A DNA stretch of 64,000 nucleotides, from the NCBI RefSeq assembly GCF_932526225.1, contig NC_064044.1, positions 2,795,001 through 2,859,000 on the forward strand, written 5' to 3'. Made by a program: the position numbers and the translations under genes. The notes under the pieces were generated by a model. It searched no databases, was not told where the DNA came from, and was given only the letters and a program-made list of their open reading frames with translations. How positions within the stretch are numbered: position 1 is the first letter of the stretch; the number at the start of each line of letters is the position of its first letter. Source of the stretch: Nematostella vectensis. Its lineage: Eukaryota > Cnidaria > Anthozoa > Actiniaria > Edwardsiidae. Positions 1 to 10,900 of this stretch are shown here, one piece after another.

Positions 1-2115
1 CGTAAGATTCTCATAAGAGTATTGTCAATGGCGACGTGTTTAACGTAAGATTCTCATAAGAGCATTGTCAATGGCGACGTGTTTAACGTAAGATTCTCAT
101 AAGAGTATTGTCAATGGCGACGTGTTTAACGTAAGATTCTCATAAGAGTATTGTCAATGTCGATGTGTTTAACGTAAGATGCTCATAAGAGTATTGTCAA
201 TGTCGACCTGTTTAACGTAAGATGCTTATAAGAGTATTGTCAATGTCGATGTGTTTAACGTAAGATGCTCATAAGAGTATTGTCAATGGCGACGTGTTTA
301 ACGTAATATGCTCATAAGAGTATTGTCAATGTCGACCTGTTTAACGTAAGATTCTCATAAGAGCATTGTCAATGGCGACGTGTTTAACGTAAAATGCTTA
401 TAAGAGTATTGTCAATGTCGATGTGTTTAACGTAAGATGCTCATAAGAGTATTGTCAATGGCGACGTGTTTAACGTAAGATTCTCATAAGAGTATTATCA
501 ATATCGATGTGTTTAACGTAAGATGCTCATAAGAGTATTGTCAATGGCGACGTGTTTAACGTAAGATTCTCATAAGAGTATTATCAATATCGATGTGTTT
601 AACGTAAGATGCTCATAAGAGTATTGTCAATGTCGACCTGTTTAACGTAAGATTCTCATAAGAGCATTGTCAATGTCGACCTGTTTAACGTAAAATGCTT
701 ATAAGAGTATTGTCAATGTCGATGTGTTTAACGTAAGATGCTCATAAGAGTATTGTCAATGGCGACGTGTTTAACGTAAGATTCTCATAAGAGTATTATC
801 AATATCGATGTGTTTAACGTAAGATGCTCATAAGAGTATTGTCAATGTCGACCTGTTTAACGTAAGATGCTTATAAGAGTATTGTCAATGTCGATGTGTT
901 TAACGTAAGATGCTCATAAGAGTATTGTCAATGGCGACGTGTTTAACGTAAGATGCTCATAAGAGTATTGTTAATGGCGACGTGTTTAACGTAAGATTCT
1001 CATAAGAGTATTGTCAATATCGATGTGTTTAACGTAAGATGCTCATAAGAGTATTGTCAATGTCGATGTGTTTAACGTAAGATGTTAATAAGAGTATTGT
1101 CAATGTCGACGTGTTTAACGTATGATGTTAATAAGAGTATTGTCAATGTCGACGTGTTTAACGTAAGATGTTAATAAGAGTATTGTCAATGTCGACGTGT
1201 TTAACGTAAGATGCTCATAAGAGTATTGTCAATGTCGACGTGTTTAACGTGAGATGGTTATAAGGATATTGTCAATGTCGACGTGTTTAACGTGAGATGG
1301 TTATAAGGATATTGTCAATGTCGACGTGTTTAACGTAAGATGTTAATAAGAGTATTGTCAATGTCGATGTGTTTAACGTAAGATGTTAATAAGAGTATTG
1401 TCAATGTCGACGTGTTTAACGTAAGATGCTCATAAGAGTATTGTCAATGTCGACGTGTTTAACGTGAGATGGTTATAAGGATATTGTCAATGTCGACGTG
1501 TTTTACGTGAGATGGTTATGAGGATATTGTCAATGTCGACGTGTTTAACGTAAGATGCTCATAAGAGTATTGTCAATGTCGATGTGTTTAACGTAAGATG
1601 GTTATAAGGTTATTGTCAATGTCGATATGTTTAACGTAAGATGTTCATAAGAGTACTGTCAATGGCGACGTGTTTAACGTAAGATGCTCATAAGAGTATT
1701 GTCAATGTCGACATGTTTAACGTAAAATGCTCATAAGAGTATTGTCAATGTCGACGTGTTTAACGTGAGATGGTTATAAGGATATTGTCAATGTCGACGT
1801 GTTTAACGTAAGATGCTTATAAGAGTATTGTCAATGTCGATGTGTTTAACGTAAGATGCTCATAAGAGTATTGTCAATGTCGACGTGTTTTACGTGAGAT
1901 GGTTATAAGGATATTGTCAATGTCGATGTGTTTAACGTAAGATGCTCATAAGAGTATTGTCAATGTCGACGTGTTTTACGTGAGATGGTTATAAGGATAT
2001 TGTCAATGTCGACGTGTTTAACGTAAGATGCTTATAAGAGTATTGTCAATGTCGATGTGTTTAACGTAAGATGTTCACAAAAGTACTACTGCCAATGTCG
2101 ACGTGGATAACGTTT
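1..2115. repeat. 43-bp minisatellite, about 48 copies
   Basis: Head-to-tail array starting at or before the window edge, with period 43 bp. Every unit contains a core like GTGTTTAACGTAAGATG followed by ATAAGAGTATTGTCAATG. Sub-variants (TTCTCATAAG, GCTCATAAG, GTTAATAAG, GGTTATAAGGATA) cluster along the array, with GTTAATAAG and GGTTATAAGG mostly in the right half, as expected from local unequal exchange. There are no unique spacers and 43 is not a multiple of 3, so it is neither a CRISPR array nor coding. It decays around 2090-2115, just upstream of the first exon of the death-domain gene. Confidence 0.95.
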
Positions 2116-2192
2116 TGTTTGAACTATTTTTCGTTTGACCGATAGGTTCCTAGCTGGTGATTACTCATCCACCAAGTCGATTGCTGTTGAAC

Positions 2193-4590
2193 ATGCGCAA
2201 ACCGGTGAGGTTGGCCCTCCCTGTCTCTTGGGCTACCGTTCAGACCCTGGCGTTACACAAACTGAACCCTTGTTCTGTTTATGGTTCCCAGAGAAGCTCA
2301 TTAGTTATAAAGTACGTGAGTCTAGTGCACAACTGGTGTCAAACTTTGTGCTTTTTTTCGTGCTCTTTATAACATACCTTTTCTGCTCACAGTCTGAGGA
2401 GGTTTATTACGCGGAGTATTTCGGTACATCTATAGACGAGTACCTTGTCAAGCAGGACCTGGGCGGTGTGTGGATCCACATGCTTTCTCACTTGAAGTTG
2501 GAGGATGACATATATAAACGTTACAAGGACACTTGGTGGAAGGAGGGCGGACGTGAGTTCTTTACTGAGCTTAGCACATATGATGAGGATAGGGCCGCTA
2601 AATGCTTTGACGCGATGGTCAAGGGCTTGCAAGATGGTTGTCTAGCTGATCATGGAAAAGACATCGCTCAGCGACTTATTAAAGGTAAACTGTGATAAAA
2701 GAGATATCATGCTATAATTCTGATCAAGAGTTTTTAAGAATGAAATAGTCCCTCTCACGACCAATCAATCCTTCTATGATTAGGCCAGGCAAAGGAGATC
2801 ATAGAAGCTCCTCTATTCATCAAACTATGACCTACTTTGATTATAAAGTAATTTTGAATATGAAGTAAAACCACTTTTATCATTCTATGATTTTGGTTTA
2901 ATGCTTGATATAAAAATGTTTTTCTAATTAATAGTTCTATGGTTCTGATTAGATGTAATACGTACCATGAAGTAGTTTTCTTTATAACTTTGTATTCAGC
3001 ATTTATTGTTAGTTCTTTTAGTATCTTTTTCATCAAGCTATGTGTCTTACTGTAGCTGTCAGATGAAGTAATCCCTCTAACGTTCTCATCATTCTATAAT
3101 TCTGATCTTACTTTAATCCCTTTGTAGGTAAATCAGATTATTTTAAATTAAGTTCCTCTCACATCATAATGCTATATATGTTATTTACCAGCTGGGAGGT
3201 CCGTATCGTGAAATACCGTGACCGAGGGCTTGAAAATACTGACCGAGGCCGGTCCTCAATAGAATTTCCAACTTTGTTTCCCTTACGGGCTTACGGTTGC
3301 ACGAGGCTATGTTTCGCCTTTGACTTTCGTCGATGTTCGATTTTGTTCGCTCATGATCATTCAATAAACTCCACTTTGTATTTCCACACAACGCTTTTAA
3401 TCCTCCCGAAACACTGAACCTCCAATGATGACATTCTCTGAATTTTGACCAACAATTTAGTCCAAATTGATACGTCGTTCTTTTACTCGAATTGATTGCA
3501 TATTCACTAAAGAACTTCTCTTGAATGAGATACGTTATGCTGGTTTTGCAGATAAATTCCTAGAGTGATTTTTTTTCCATATGAAGAGTCGATTTGATGA
3601 TTTTTCTATCCCAAATAAAATTTCAACAAACTTGAAATTGTCGCGCGCGTTACAAAATTATTACGGCGGGAAATTGTCAAAACACAGGGAGTTTGAAGCC
3701 GATTTTACATTAAGTCAATGATTCTAGATAAAATGACAAATAAAATGCTGTTTTAGTGGTGAAGATCTAGAACCTCGGTCGTAAAAAGCCAGTTTCCGAT
3801 GGGCATTTTACAAATCAACTCACTATTTCGAGCTTTGGAGGTGGGCGGGCCGGTATCGCGGGGTCCGGATCGTAGGATACCGGACCTCACGAGAGCCAAT
3901 CAGAGCGCGCGATTTGATGGATACTGGACCCCGAAAAAAATCGTTTTATTAATATGTATTATTAGATTTATAAAGTACATTCCCGGAAACCCCAATGTCT
4001 TTTTGTCTTACCTTTCCTGTTTTCCCTTTCGTAAGTGAAACAGTAATACAGAAAATTACCTAGGTTTCCGAGGATGTCAAAGGTAATTCTACCTTCGAAA
4101 TTTGCCTGCGTAGTAAGCGTTTTTTCCAGCGCAAAGAAACGCCATTTTTGCAATTTTCCAGCGCAAAGAAACGCCTTTGTGGCGTTTCTTTGCGCTGCAA
4201 AAAAAAACGCTTGCTACGCAGGCTACTTCAAGATGCTTTTTGGTTCCAGGCAAGCGTGAATACGAGGGGGCTCTGAAGGACCATCCAATAGGAATAGAGA
4301 AGATCTTTCAGTGTGTAGCGGAAAACCTGACTTCAAGCTGGAAATCTATCGGCCGCAAACTCCAACTGGGAGATGCTGTACTCGAGCAGATTCATGAAGA
4401 TTACAAAAATGTTGTTGAGAAATGCTACCAGATGCTGCTACACTGGCAGCGCGAGCAAGGGAGTCAAGCAACTTTGAAAAATGTATTTTGCGTCCTGCGA
4501 AAAGGGCGTTGCACCGAGGCATCGAAAGCATTAGCGAAGCTTGTAGAAGAACACCAACTTGAACAAGAGGTTAACTTCTCGCTTGCTTGA
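2193..4590 (+). CDS. Death-domain adaptor-like protein (three exons, about 251 aa)
   Basis: Exons read as 2193-2315, 2393-2684 and 4250-4590. Donors are GTGAGT and GTAAAC, acceptors CTCACAG and TTCCAG, and the phases (0, then 1) join without a break. Residues about 42-138 form a helical, tryptophan-rich block (LGGVWIHML, KDTWWKEGG) that looks like a divergent death-fold, perhaps CARD-like. Residues about 155-235 are a good Death domain (SSWKSIGRKLQL, LLHWQREQG, then VLRKGRCTEASKAL). Death-fold proteins act as cytoplasmic adaptors in apoptosis and innate signalling; the specific partner cannot be told. No catalytic domain is seen. The ATG at 2193 follows an in-frame stop at 2151, but that stop could be intronic, so more 5' exons to the left are possible. 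Exon 3 begins 26 bp after a hairpin MITE. Confidence 0.65.
4104..4223. mobile_element. Hairpin MITE in death-domain gene intron 2
   Basis: About 120 bp that is almost entirely an inverted repeat. The left end reads GCCTGCGTAGTAAGCG and the right end CGCTTGCTACGCAGGC. Inside, CAGCGCAAAGAAACGCC occurs twice on the left and its complement once on the right. There is no coding capacity. It fits a small non-autonomous DNA transposon or foldback element. No clean target-site duplication is visible. It ends 26 bp before the exon 3 acceptor. Confidence 0.75.
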
Positions 4591-5722
4591 CGTCTTTCGT
4601 CTTCCTTGAGGGTTATCAGGACACTGGTATGCTTCTGTCACGGAGGGAAATAACACAATTGAGATGAACGTCATTTTTGACAACTAAATATCTTATTTTA
4701 ATTAGACGCCGTCCTTCCAGTTAACAACATGTTTTGTTTTTAAAACAAAAGGATTCAGACTAGCCGTCGGCGGAATTAGGTTTTAGCACGTTTTAAGATT
4801 TTGAGTGCAAAAATGATTGGAATGCTGTCAATCAAAGTAATCGCGTGTGTATCTTGCCATGCGCACTAGCACGGCAAGCATGTAATGTGTTACCTCCGTA
4901 GTCAGTAGCAACCATTTAAACATTACTCAAGTCACGGTAGCCCAAGGGTAACAAACCGAAACACCCATGGGGGGTAGTTCCTCGGACTCCCATTGGCTAA
5001 GCCCTTATCAGAAATTGCCTAAAAGCTTCCCATGGCTGTCAGTGTCGGATTAACTAAGGGATGCCGCCTTAGGAGCATATAAAAAGGGATACACGGTTAT
5101 ACAAAAAAAAAACACATGTGAACATAGAGGCAGACGAGACACACAAGGGAACATCACACATAGAATGAGAAACAGACAGAGAAACACATCTTATACACAT
5201 CTTGTCAACACCTTGTAAAGTCTTCAGTATGAAACAGCGAAGAAGTAAAAACCGGCACCTCCCCAGCCAAGTGGTCATAGTGGTCATAGTTGGTCTAACC
5301 AAAAATTAGCTGTTACATCTGGTGATAGAACCCGAATAGAAAGCTGTTACACTTCACTAAAAGGTCGTTGCGCATCGCATGGCATTTTAACAGTTATCAC
5401 TATTCATAGAATGGTGATAACAATCATCTATTGGGTAGATGGACTGTCCATGTTTTACTAATTGTAAATATATATTTTACTGTATAAAAGCTTTTTTTTT
5501 CAAAAATAAACAGCTGCTGATAAATTTATTAAACAATTATTAATTCTATGTAAATATATGACATCATTTGCGATTAAAATTTCAGTATGATGTTTTTAGA
5601 AGGTAATGTATATAATTGTATTTTTATAGCATTTTCAATAAAATGGTTCTTCAAAAGAAAAAAAAAATGGGTGCTTGGCTTAGTTTTAGAAAAACAGAAA
5701 AGCAGGTGAAAAAGATTATTAT

Positions 5723-5807
5723 AAGTTATAGCATGGCACGAGGGGAATTTAGTGATTAAATGTCCCCGCAGACTGGGATCGCCCCTCATCGTGCCATGCT
5801 ATAACTT
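5723..5807. mobile_element. Short palindromic MITE-like element
   Basis: 85 bp bounded by AAGTTATAGCATGGCACGA on the left and its complement TCGTGCCATGCTATAACTT on the right, around about 45 bp of non-repeated centre. The long perfect terminal inverted repeats and lack of coding capacity suggest a non-autonomous DNA transposon remnant. Confidence 0.65.
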
Positions 5808-6812
5808 TGTAATACCATGATCACCGAGGAAATAAACTCGCAACCACGAGTAGTATTAGGTTGGATGAGCAAACACGGTTCAACTGATCAGGGCATTGCA
5901 TACGCATTGTTCTTATCTCTCTAGAGACCACCACATTTCCACGAGCAATTCTCACATCAAACATAGTTGATTTACATAGTTGCTCTACATATCTACAGAT
6001 TAGTTCTTTGACGTCATTAGCACGCATGCGTAAAGCAATCATCCCACATGGATCTCGTCTAATGTTGTTTACGTATCACGAGATCAGATAATCTGGTCTC
6101 TTGGCGCAGGGTCTATTCCTGGGCTAACCAGGGAGCTGCCTTCTATTTCCCTGGTGGAAATAAGTAGACAAGCATCTTGGTTCTAAATTTCTCTCGTGCA
6201 CTGATGTAAAGGGGAAATTCAGAAAACAAAAAAAAATCCTTTGTCTCTTTCTAAATTTCCATTATTATTAATGCACGAGGGAAATTTAAAACCATCTATT
6301 GTTTTCGAGGGAATTTCGCTAGTAATCGTCCCTCAGAAAACAAAAGAATCCGAGGTGATCATGATATTACATTTGTTATCACAACGAAGATAACGGATGG
6401 TGAACGGATGGTGACCCGATGGTGGTAGTGATGTAGTAATGGTAATGGTGATGATCGATGATGATGATGATTGATGATGATGATGATGATGATGATCATA
6501 TTGATGACGTCACATCACATGACCATCGTGTAACACCCCCTTGTCATTTTCATGGCATCCATTCTAATTTTGGTTGTCTGACGATGTTTCAGCTATGGAT
6601 ATGGAAAATTTTGTTTTTAGTGACGGCATCGATGACGTCACACAACACCCGACCATCTTTTTGCATCCCCTACATGGCACCTACCACAACCATGGGCTGT
6701 CATACAATGCTTATGTCATGAGATGAATATCTTTTTTTTTTTTTGACGCCGGGAGGGAAGAAAGGGCGGACGGACAAACGGAAAGACATCCGTCGTGAAA
6801 ACTGTAGTAGAT

Positions 6813-7505
6813 GGTTTACCAATATCTGCTACAACATGAGCAGTTTACAATATCTGCTACAACATGAGCAGTTTACAATATATGCTACAACGTGAGCAGT
6901 TTACAATATCTGCTACAACATGAGCAGTTTACAATATCTGCTACAACATGAGCAGTTTACAATATCTGCTACAACATGAGCAGTTTACAATATCTGCTAC
7001 AACGTGAGCAGTTTACAATATCTGCTACAACGTGAGCAGGTTACAATATCTGCTACAACATGAGCAGTTTACAATATCTGCTACAACATGAGCAGTTTAC
7101 AATATCTGCTACAACATGAGCAGGTTACAATATCTGCTACAACATGAGCAGGTTACAATATCTGCTACAACATGAGCAGGTTACAATATATGCTACAACA
7201 TGAGCAGTTTACAATATCTGCTACAACATGAGCAGTTTACAATATCTGCTACAACATGAGCAGGTTACAATATCTGCTACAACATGAGCAGTTTACAATA
7301 TCTGCTACAACATGAGCAGGTTACAATATATGCTACAACGTGAGCAGTTTACAATATCTGCTACAACATGAGCAGTTTACAATATCTGCTACAACGTGAG
7401 CAGTTTACAATATCTGCTACAACATGAGCAGTTTACAATATCTGCTACAACGTGAGCAGTTTACGATATCTGCTACAACGTGAGCAGTTTACAATATCTG
7501 CTACA
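6813..7505. repeat. 28-bp minisatellite, about 24 copies
   Basis: Nearly perfect tandem array with units containing TTTACAATATCTGCTACAAC followed by (A/G)TGAGCAG. Variation is limited to a few sites (ATGAGC or GTGAGC, CAGTTT or CAGGTT, TCTGC or TATGC), indicating recent expansion or homogenisation. It is intergenic and has no link to coding sequence that I can see. Confidence 0.95.
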
Positions 7506-7621
7506 AGGCCCAAAATACACGCCTAACGCACGGAATTTCTTTCCGTGAGCAAGGTATGTGCAAAATCTCAAAGCCATAGTGTACGTTTCCCCATGAAGGG
7601 TCACTTTTTCTCGCGCGGCTC

Positions 7622-7770
7622 GTCGCGGAGATTATACAATGAATATACAGGGAGATTATACAATGATTATACAGTGAGATTATATAATGATTATACAGGG
7701 AAGTTATGCAGTAATTATACAGAGAAATTAATAATACAATAGCTTCCAATAATTATGCAGGGAGATTAAA
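7622..7770. repeat. Degenerate 24-bp tandem repeat
   Basis: Five to six imperfect copies of a unit like GGGAGATTATACAATGATTA, ending near an oligo-T tract. Reading frames here encode low-complexity Tyr/Asn-rich repeats in both directions, which is an effect of the 24-bp (multiple of 3) period and not a gene. Confidence 0.8.
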
Positions 7771-7951
7771 CAATGTTTTTTTTTTTATACAAGCGTTCAA
7801 TTGCCTCTTTAACCTAAATCCCGTAATAAATGCTTCCGGTCAAATCTGTTCAAATTGCGTGACCATCTAAAAAAAACGTCACGCAGCTAATGTCTCATCA
7901 CGCTAGTCATAATCGATACTATTGTTATTATCCGATATAGTAACCTAAGCT

Positions 7952-10900
7952 ATGACGCTATTTCAGATTCTTGGCAGAGAATTGACTTCCGCAAATGCTG
8001 AAACGTCTCACGATTTGAAAATTCTCTCAAGATTGATTATACAGACAGTGTGTCCTGTCATGGACGAAGGGCGAAAATCTCGGGAGAGCTTATTTTTACA
8101 ACTCGGGATCCTACTAAACTTACTGCTAACGCTTGTGTCTGTCGGGTATCTTACATATAAAGTACACACGCTAGATGACAGAGTCGTGAGAGCGGAGGAT
8201 GTACTATTCCCCGGCCACCAAGCGAAGCCAGAAAACGCGAGAGAGCGGCAGACGAGATCTGTTCGTTCAGATTCGTGCGGTGAATGCAGGGAAACATGCT
8301 TAATGCTATTTGGACCGTCATCCAGCCTAAAGGTACATCCGCTGCATTTAAAATAACGTGTTTTTCTGTAGTGTGCGTTCACTTCTTTAATCGCAGTACA
8401 TCCGTACAATGCAGCACGAGCTTATTTTAGAACCACAACTTTTCCCAGAAAAAAACTGATTTTAAATAGCTATGACAGGGTGATTTAGATGCATTATTAT
8501 TTGGAGAATTTTATTTTTCTTTATGTTGAATGACAGAAGACGAAATAATGTGGAGCGTAATAGATAAGAGCGAAAAATAATCTCCAGCATTTATCTCATG
8601 GAAAAACTGACAGACCTCAAAGAAAGGGTCCTCTAGTCACAAATTATCGATTATTCGTAAGCACTTCGTTTCCGCCTTCATCAAGCACGGGTTTGTTGAT
8701 CTTTATTATCTTCCTCGTTGCCGCAATGTTTAGACAGTTTGTTTTTTGTTCTGCGCTTAATCGCCTCTATCAGTCTATCAGGTATGCGTTTTGTCAGGAC
8801 GTGTATTGAAATGGCGTTGACCTTTGAGAGTTAACAGTTGGAATTTCTTGTCTTCCGACGATATCGGATCCTGTCTTCTTCAATTGCTGGAGGAAATACT
8901 CAAGAAAAAAAATGTAATATGTCCAGCCAAGAACATGGTGTTCTGTTCGGCTTTCCTGTGTGCTGTTTTGGATTCACTGTGCTATGTGACCGGGTTACCT
9001 GTGTGCTGTTTTGGATTCACTGTGCTATGTGACCGGGTTACCTGTGTGCTGTTTGGGATTTACTGTGCTATGTGACGTAACCCTTAAATGATGGCTCTCC
9101 CCAGCCCCTATTGCCTCACGGCCATCCACAGTAATCCCGAATAATTCGTGCCTTTAATTTAACTCAAAAGATTAGTGTTTGATTTAACTGTGATTTGTGT
9201 TTTAAAATTGACGTTTTGGCATGCACTGCCTTTTTGAAGGTACAAAAACTATTTTCACGGATGTAATAATGTAACATGGCGACTTATGACATAGGTACAC
9301 TGACCCGATTATCACACAATGTTTATATTCAAAAAGCGGTCTTTTTCTTATTACAGGAATTGCCAAATCGTACAGCTAAAATGTATCATAGTCTGTCAAT
9401 CCGAGGGGTGTGTGTAGGGGGGAATTGTCATCATTGTCATCCACCTGTCCTCTCTTTAGTGCTTTCTCCACATTTATTTCGCCATTCATCATCATCTTCA
9501 TCATCACCATATGGTCTCCACCAGATTCATCATATCGTCATCACAATTATGTTAATTTGCATAATCATAGTCATATTTATATTCAAAAATCATATTCAGA
9601 ATAATAATCGTAATATATTCACGCAATCAGCAGTCACGTAATCACCAGTCACGTAATCACTAGTCACATAATCACCAGTCACGCAATCACCAGTCACGCA
9701 ACCAGGGAGGGCTAACGTGAAATAATCCATCATGTCTTGTAGATCATTACAAGAGAAAATGCCAGTCGCACAGTTTGTCTACGCGGTAAGTAGAAAAATG
9801 TGCTGAAATTAATACTTTAAAGCATACAAGGTATCAGAATTGTAATCTAACTCTCACTCCGACACAGGTAAACCCGGAGCTCCGGGTCCTCAAGGTCCTA
9901 CAGGTCCTAGAGGGCGTAGGGGCAAGCCAGGCTCCAAAGGGGTGCGTGGATGGCCTGGTAAAAGAGGCCCTGTTGGTCCCCCTGGTCCTATGGGCCCACA
10001 AGGTCCAAACGGAAGGGCTTTCTCAGGGAATACCTCAGTTCTCATAGATTCATTGGGTAAGTTCTGCAGTTACGATCTATTACCTAGTGCTGAAACGAAT
10101 TTCATTGCATGGACTTTTATCTCGATCAATTGCATACATTGAACAATCAGTTTAGTACTAGCATCATCACAACTTTGTTTCCTTTCAAAAACCGCACTTA
10201 ACTACGAATCGTCTCTGAAATTGCCAGACATTCCACGAATTACAACTCGACCACCTGAAACACTAGTCGCTAAACAAGGACAGAATCTAAAGATACCCTG
10301 CATCGCCACAGGCTTCCCGGAGCCTGTGATCGCCTGGTCACATGACGGCAAACCGGTAGGTAGCACAAACAGCCGCTTTTCGCGACGTTTTCAGGAACTT
10401 GGCCCCAGACCTCTGACAGCCGCTCTGACAGGCCGCAGACTGCAAGCATTTGTGTCACCGAATGTTGTTCACGATTATAAACAAAACTTCATGTGTATTA
10501 TTGTTGATTTGTTATACTTGATTTTTTATATTGTCTTGACGAATCCGAAAGGACTTCTTCAAAGGAATTTATCAAATAATGATATTCACTTACAGGACAA
10601 AAATTGCAGCTTAAACGTATTTTATTGAATAATGCACCAGTCAATCGAAACCACGGCACCCCGCCCCCGGCACATAGCGGGGAAAGTAACATTCATCTGA
10701 TGTTAAATGCTCGTTACTTTCCCGGCTAACGGGGCCTGTGACGTTGTTAAAACCCCCGGTTCATGGCCCGGTGTTTTCCGATAACGACCCACTATATAGA
10801 ATAAGCTCCTCCTCCGAATAAGCTCCTGCCCTAATCGTGCACTTTGTAGACTTTGATGAGGAGGAGGAGGGGTATCGAAAACTGGCAGTAGCGCCGCTAC

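Larger units (their letters stand above)
4591..7951. other. Intergenic region, no gene seen
   Basis: No reading frame here has splice context or recognisable domains. It holds a hairpin element at 5723-5807 and a weak inverted repeat at about 6183-6288 (CTAAATTTCTCTCGTGCA against TGCACGAGGGAAATTTA). There is a GAT/ATG trinucleotide run at about 6430-6500, a 28-bp minisatellite at 6813-7505 and a degenerate 24-bp array at about 7622-7770. The 3' UTR of the death-domain gene is presumably at the left end. I see nothing else. Confidence 0.6.

Noticed and set aside
9276-9641. 121-codon frame in TLDc gene intron 1
   Set aside because: His/Ser/Ile-rich simple sequence (CAT/TCA repeats) with no domain.
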